From contig NC_051121.1 of the NCBI RefSeq assembly GCF_014839805.1, positions 1,099,116 through 1,163,115 of the forward strand: a stretch of 64,000 bases of DNA, in the 5' to 3' direction. The position numbers and the translations under genes are program-made. This stretch comes from Manduca sexta. Lineage: Eukaryota > Arthropoda > Insecta > Lepidoptera > Sphingidae. Shown here piece by piece: positions 60,323 through 64,000 of this stretch (within the stretch, counting starts at the first letter, position 1; the number at the start of each line of letters is the position of its first letter). The notes under the pieces were generated by a model. That model worked only from the letters and a program-made list of their open reading frames with translations, was not told the origin of the DNA and searched no databases.

Positions 60323-61915
60323 TTACTGGTAAAGTTGCTTCAGCCGCCGGGCTGATATTCTCATCACAGTCATAGAATTGACAGTCATGATCAAACTCAG
60401 ACTCAATCTCTTTTGCTCATCAAATAACAATATAGATTCTGACTGTGCGACAGACTCAGATTGCTTCTGCTTTAGCGCTGTAAAGCAATTTTCAAAACAG
60501 GTTGCATCTCTGGATATAATAACTTTTCGTGGGTTAGCAGGGTCCCTAAAAATATAAGTGCCTGGATTTTCAGAATAACCGACGAAAATTGCTTCCTGTG
60601 CCTTGACATCTAATTTCTTCCTGTGACACGAAGGTATATGGACTAGAGCTCTACAACCAAATACTTTTAGATGGCTAAGATCACCTTTTCGTCCATACCA
60701 TTTGTCATAAGGAATTTGTCCACCTAAGGCTCGATGAGGAGACCTATTTTTAAGGTAAATGGCAACTTGGAATGCATCTTCCCAGAATGCTTTCGGTAGT
60801 GAGCTTTCAGCTAGCAACGTTCTTGCCTTTTCTGTAACCGAACGATGGGTGCGTTCCGCTACTCCAACTTGCTGAGGACTATAAGGCGTCGTTGTTTGAT
60901 GTTCAATACCTTTTGAAGCAAGATAATCAACAAACTCTTTATTCACGAACTCCTTACCTCCATCAGTCCTAATTGCTTTAATTGTTTTATCTAACTGATT
61001 TTCAACAAAACATTGAAACACACAAAATATATCTTTGACTTCTGTTTTAGAAGAAATAAAATAAGCAAACACTTTTCGCGTATAATCGTCTACTATTGTC
61101 AACATATATCTATTTCCTTGAAAAGAAGTTGTGGACACCGGTCCCATCAAATCCATATGGATCAGTTCCAAAGGGGAAGTAGCCCTATTAAACGCTAACC
61201 TTTTGAAAGGTTTTCTTGCTTGTTTACCTTCCACGCAAGCGATACAACTAGTTTTATCTACTCCTGTATACTTTATACCTACCTTGTGATTTTTCAGTTG
61301 GTTCATGCCTATACGACACAAATGTCCTAACCTCTTATGCCATATTTGATAACTATCCTGACAACCAGAGTGCACATCTTGTGTCAAAAAATTATCCGCC
61401 ACATTCTCGGAAACATTTACAGTACCATCTAAAACGTACAGTCCACCACAGGGCGAGGCATGAGCAACAGATTCACCTGTAAAATTAAAAGTATCAGATT
61501 TATAAAAGTTACATCCATTTTTATCAAAAACACGAATAAAACCCTTTTCAACAGTTTTATATACAGATAACAAACTAGCTTTCAAATCTGGTATATAAGC
61601 AACATCACTAATATTGTTGACCACGTTCTCGGGCGTGTTTATTGAAATATTTCCAATTCCGCAGCACTTAATCTGTTCTCCATTTGCGACAGTAACAGTA
61701 CCTTGATTCTGTATCGAGATATTCTGAAACCAGTCCCGTCTAGAAGTCATGTGTCTAGTACAACCTGAATCTACATAAATTATGTCCTTTCTTGGGTTTC
61801 CAGAAGTATTAAGACTTGTAAATATCGTATCATTGGTATTTACCGCATTGTCTTTTCTCCTTCTTGTTTCTCTGTGGACAGTCTGGTCTCTTATGTCCAG
61901 GTGTCTTGCACTCAT
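60323..61915 (-). pseudogene. pol: copia pol, protease and integrase part
   Basis: A 530-codon frame, the longest in the window. The written start ATG is probably not a true start because the region belongs to the gag-pol polyprotein. Near residue 49, DSGCTRHM is the aspartic protease active site (copia DSG type). Around residues 190-240 is the zinc-binding integrase N-domain (WHKRLGHL ... CIACVEGKQ, an HHCC pattern). The catalytic core follows with the three acidic residues in context: HMDLMGP, RTDGGKEF and VAERTHRS, giving D,D-35-E-type spacing. The C-terminal part includes GYSENPGTYIF, seen in copia integrases before the reverse transcriptase linker. The frame is lost near 60411-60414, where an A4 run (T4 on plus) appears one base short. 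The last ~30 residues shown by this frame are out-of-frame noise. Confidence 0.92.
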
Positions 61916-62588
61916 AACAAACTATATTCTTCTTCATTGACTTAGGCTTCTTCTTCGCATGAAAGACAGAGTCTAATGACGTAGCCACATCTTTGGACAT
62001 TTCATTAAGCAGTTTTGTTTTCACCAACTCTGTAGTCACGTCTACATTGCAATTTTCTAAAGCCATAATGAGAGGTTCATACCTTGGAGTTAGACCTCCC
62101 AAAAGTATTGCAGCAATAGACTTGTCCTCTATGACTACATCAATATCCGCAAGATCCTGTGCGGTTGACATAACTGCGTTAATATATAGTTCAATATTTT
62201 TGAACTCTGATAGACTCAACCTGTACAGTCTACGCTCCAAAAATAATCTTCGTCCTATTCCCTTATCTTCAAAGGCTTTTTGCAAACAAGTCCATGCCTC
62301 AGATGCAGTTTTCGCACATCTTATATGGGTTATCGCTGCACCTTCTACTGATAAGCATATCTTTGCTAATGCCTTTGCGTCTTTGCGTACCTTTGTAGAG
62401 GCAGGGGTTGTGTCTCCATCTCGGTATCCACTAATTGTTTCCCATAAATCCTCATGGATAAGGTAATTTCGCATCTTGAACTTCCAAGTTGGATATCCAT
62501 CTTTTATCCTCAAACAAGGAAATGGAAAAGATGTGATCGACGCAGGGGAATTTTTAACACTCGAAACATCTCCAGATTCATGTGACAT
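61830..62588 (-). pseudogene. gag: copia gag (capsid/nucleocapsid), frame-broken at its 3' end
   Basis: A 252-codon frame starting at the first ATG after the leader, about 100 nt inside the 5' LTR. The N-terminal ~200 residues match the copia gag type, with a YPTWKFKMRNYL segment near residue 34 and LWETISGY near residue 48. Near residue 226 there is a CX2CX4HX4C zinc knuckle (CYECKTPGHKRPDC) typical of nucleic-acid-binding gag proteins. Copia gag normally continues in frame into protease. Here the frame ends at 61830, and the protease frame overlaps it by 86 nt one base further on (+1). Either a one-base gain near GAGAAAAGAC (about 61850-61860) or a frameshift signal explains this. A degenerative or sequencing indel is more likely because the downstream pol is broken as well. 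Confidence 0.88.
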
Positions 62589-62690
62589 TTTCAGACTATT
62601 ACTATTTCCTAGTCACACAAAAATATATTCAACTTTATTTTTACTAAATAACGTGAAAAAACTAAGAACTAAGCGTTCGTGCTGATAACG

Positions 62691-62867
62691 TGTTGTAAAT
62701 ATGGTATATGTTCTTAGTAATTAAATAAAGTTAGTAAAAAGATGTTATTGACATGAGTGTTTATTTCGGACTAAAGAGAAGTAACTATGGCAAACAAAAT
62801 ACAATTAGTTCTAAAAATAGAACATATAAAAAATAATAAGTCACGACGAAGGTTACAATCTCCAACA
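62691..62867 (-). repeat. 5' LTR of the copia element
   Basis: First LTR in the direction of transcription (minus strand). It carries TTTTTATATG as a plausible TATA region and AATAAA (plus-strand TTTATT at 62760-62765) as a poly(A) signal. It ends in CAACA, directly followed on the minus strand by CGTTATCAGCACGAACGC (62673-62690), where the primer-binding site should lie. I cannot assign the primer tRNA. The LTR is short for an LTR element but within the copia range. Confidence 0.95.
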
Positions 62868-63362
62868 AGAACGATTTGCAGACCGCTTTTATGCATATGT
62901 TGTGTCGGGTTACCTTTCGGAAAATTTTACTCCTCGCCAATGATATGTATACTATATACCGATATTCATGGGCACCGAAAGTAAGGCTGCAAAGTTTTCT
63001 AAATATCGGGAAAAATTATATAGAAAACCGCAATAAAATCCTTAAAATAGTTTTATTTAATCTAAAATTCGTGTAAACATAAGAAATTTAAAATATTAGT
63101 TTCTTAAATGCATAAAAAGCAACTTGACCTACTATTCTCCGCTACACATGTCTCTGGCCAGTGTATGATTGTACATAACTGTAAAGCGTAGCGGCTACGA
63201 CTCGTAGCACTTTTATAACAACGCTTCTCGCGTTTAAACGTATTGAAATATCAACAACTATTACTGCTTTTATTAACTTGTTACGGTATTTTACTTTTAT
63301 ATCCGCTTAGAAGCTCTTTTTAGATAGTTAATACTTTTATTCCAATAAAGAGATTAAATTAC

Positions 63363-63652
63363 TTGTGGTAGGATTTCATATGTGAGAGTCCGCCTTGGTA
63401 CCACCGCAATGTCTATTTCTGCCGCCAAGCAGTGTGTAGTCACGGTTGTGTTCCGGTTTGAAGGACACTGTAGCCAGTGTAACTACTGGACATAATACAC
63501 TTAACATCTCATGTCTCAGGAAGGCGAGCGCAGTGGAATACCAATCAATACTTTGTAATTCAAGGTGTGTGATCGTGTTTCTACTGTTTATGGGCGGTCG
63601 TATCGCTTACCATCAGCCGAACGGCTAGCTCGTCTCGTCATTTAATAAAAAA
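63363..63652 (+). mobile_element. Repeat E retroposon, near full-length
   Basis: Same landmarks as the 52.9 kb copy, ending CTCGTCTCGTCATTTAATAAAA. Confidence 0.82.
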
Positions 63653-63754
63653 ATGATTTTTGTTCTTTATCTCCATTATTAGTATTTATTACGTTTAGCA
63701 TACATACTTAAATATTTTGATGAATGTGACGTATTTGATATATGTGAATGCCAA

Positions 63755-64000
63755 GGGCCCGTATTATTAAACTAATTTCAGTTTTATGTACGATCTCAAG
63801 TAGACATTTCAAGTATTGAACTTAATGAACAAAACTTGAGCTGTCATTTAAGCGCCAGTTGTCAGCTGAGTCGGTGCAGTTTAATAAACAAAACCTAGTA
63901 ATCCAAATGGCTAATTAGCTGTGACTTAAGATATCATTTGAGGTGGTGTTGACATTTATAAAATAGTATCTTAAGATATTGACTTATTTGACAGCGTCTT
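63755..64000. mobile_element. Possible MITE running off the window edge
   Basis: Begins AAGGGCCCGTATTATTAAAC, a terminus resembling that of repeat G-type MITEs, and contains inverted CTTAAGATATC/ATCTTAAGAT segments. The other end is not in the window. Confidence 0.35.

Larger units (their letters stand above)
58388..62867 (-). mobile_element. Full-length Ty1/copia LTR retrotransposon
   Basis: A 4,480-bp element bounded by two 177-bp direct LTRs that begin TGTTG and end CAACA on either strand. A 5-bp target duplication AGAAC flanks it at 58383-58387 and 62868-62872. Read on the minus strand, the order is 5' LTR, short leader, gag, protease, integrase, reverse transcriptase, RNase H, 3' LTR. 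Integrase preceding reverse transcriptase is the defining copia order. The LTRs look identical base for base, which implies recent insertion, yet the coding region is broken into about six pieces by small indels. It sits inside an older repeat (repeat H) that continues across the insertion site. Such elements replicate through an RNA intermediate packaged in gag particles. This copy as written would not encode an intact polyprotein. Confidence 0.97.

Noticed and set aside
61830..61915. Programmed gag-pol frameshift
   Set aside because: Copia elements usually use one frame, and pol is broken in five further places, so an indel is the simpler reading. Not fully excluded.
58803..62685. Plus-strand frames across the copia element
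   Set aside because: They are shadows of the minus-strand gag-pol coding sequence.

Overview
This window looks like gene-poor, AT-rich nuclear DNA from a lepidopteran insect (moth or butterfly). It could be intergenic or lie inside a very large intron. The evidence is the repeat content: several tRNA-headed SINE families, RTE-type tails ending in ATC/GAT repeats, small rolling-circle (Helitron) elements with CTAG termini, a Penelope-like endonuclease fragment, and a Ty1/copia retrotransposon with insect-type domains. I find no convincing host protein-coding exon, no functional tRNA or rRNA gene, and no bacterial-type operon. All recognisable coding sequence belongs to transposable elements. 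Most other short open reading frames are chance frames, many of them running across SINEs. Family names such as SINE-A or repeat D are my own working labels.

Layout. 0-15.4 kb is mostly unique AT-rich DNA scattered with old SINE and LINE tails. It includes a GC-richer block near 1.9 kb, a perfect 22-bp-arm hairpin near 11.0 kb, and short local tandem duplications at 5.0 and 11.3 kb. 15.47-20.70 kb is the most striking feature: 42 tandem units of about 118 bp. Each unit is the terminal ~50 bp of a non-autonomous Helitron fused to ~68 bp of the host DNA beside it, and the array runs into the intact remainder of that Helitron. A solitary, unamplified copy of the same Helitron lies at 53.62-53.86 kb and fixes both element ends. 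20.7-25 kb has clustered TATCGATA motifs (21.0-21.3 kb) and three perfect TGACGTCA motifs (24.1-24.5 kb). At 25.86-26.30 kb is the GIY-YIG endonuclease end of a Penelope-like element. 26.3-58 kb alternates unique DNA with nested SINEs, hairpin-bearing retroposon tails and TIR elements. It also contains a promoter-like cluster at 36.83-36.93 kb and an 11-bp-periodic GC-rich island at 52.40-52.49 kb.

58.39-62.87 kb is a complete-length copia element on the minus strand: two 177-bp LTRs that I read as identical, a 5-bp target duplication, gag with a zinc knuckle, protease, integrase, reverse transcriptase and RNase H. Its reading frame is broken about six times, mostly by one-base losses, several at short A/T runs. 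It inserted into an older repeat (repeat H) whose uninterrupted paralogue is at 8.74 kb. After 62.87 kb the older repeats resume, and a possible MITE runs off the right edge.

The elements relate by nesting and parasitism: SINEs with pol III heads and LINE-like tails presumably used LINE machinery supplied elsewhere, and the small Helitrons need a Rep-helicase not present here. Boundaries of old copies are approximate (about ±10-20 bp).
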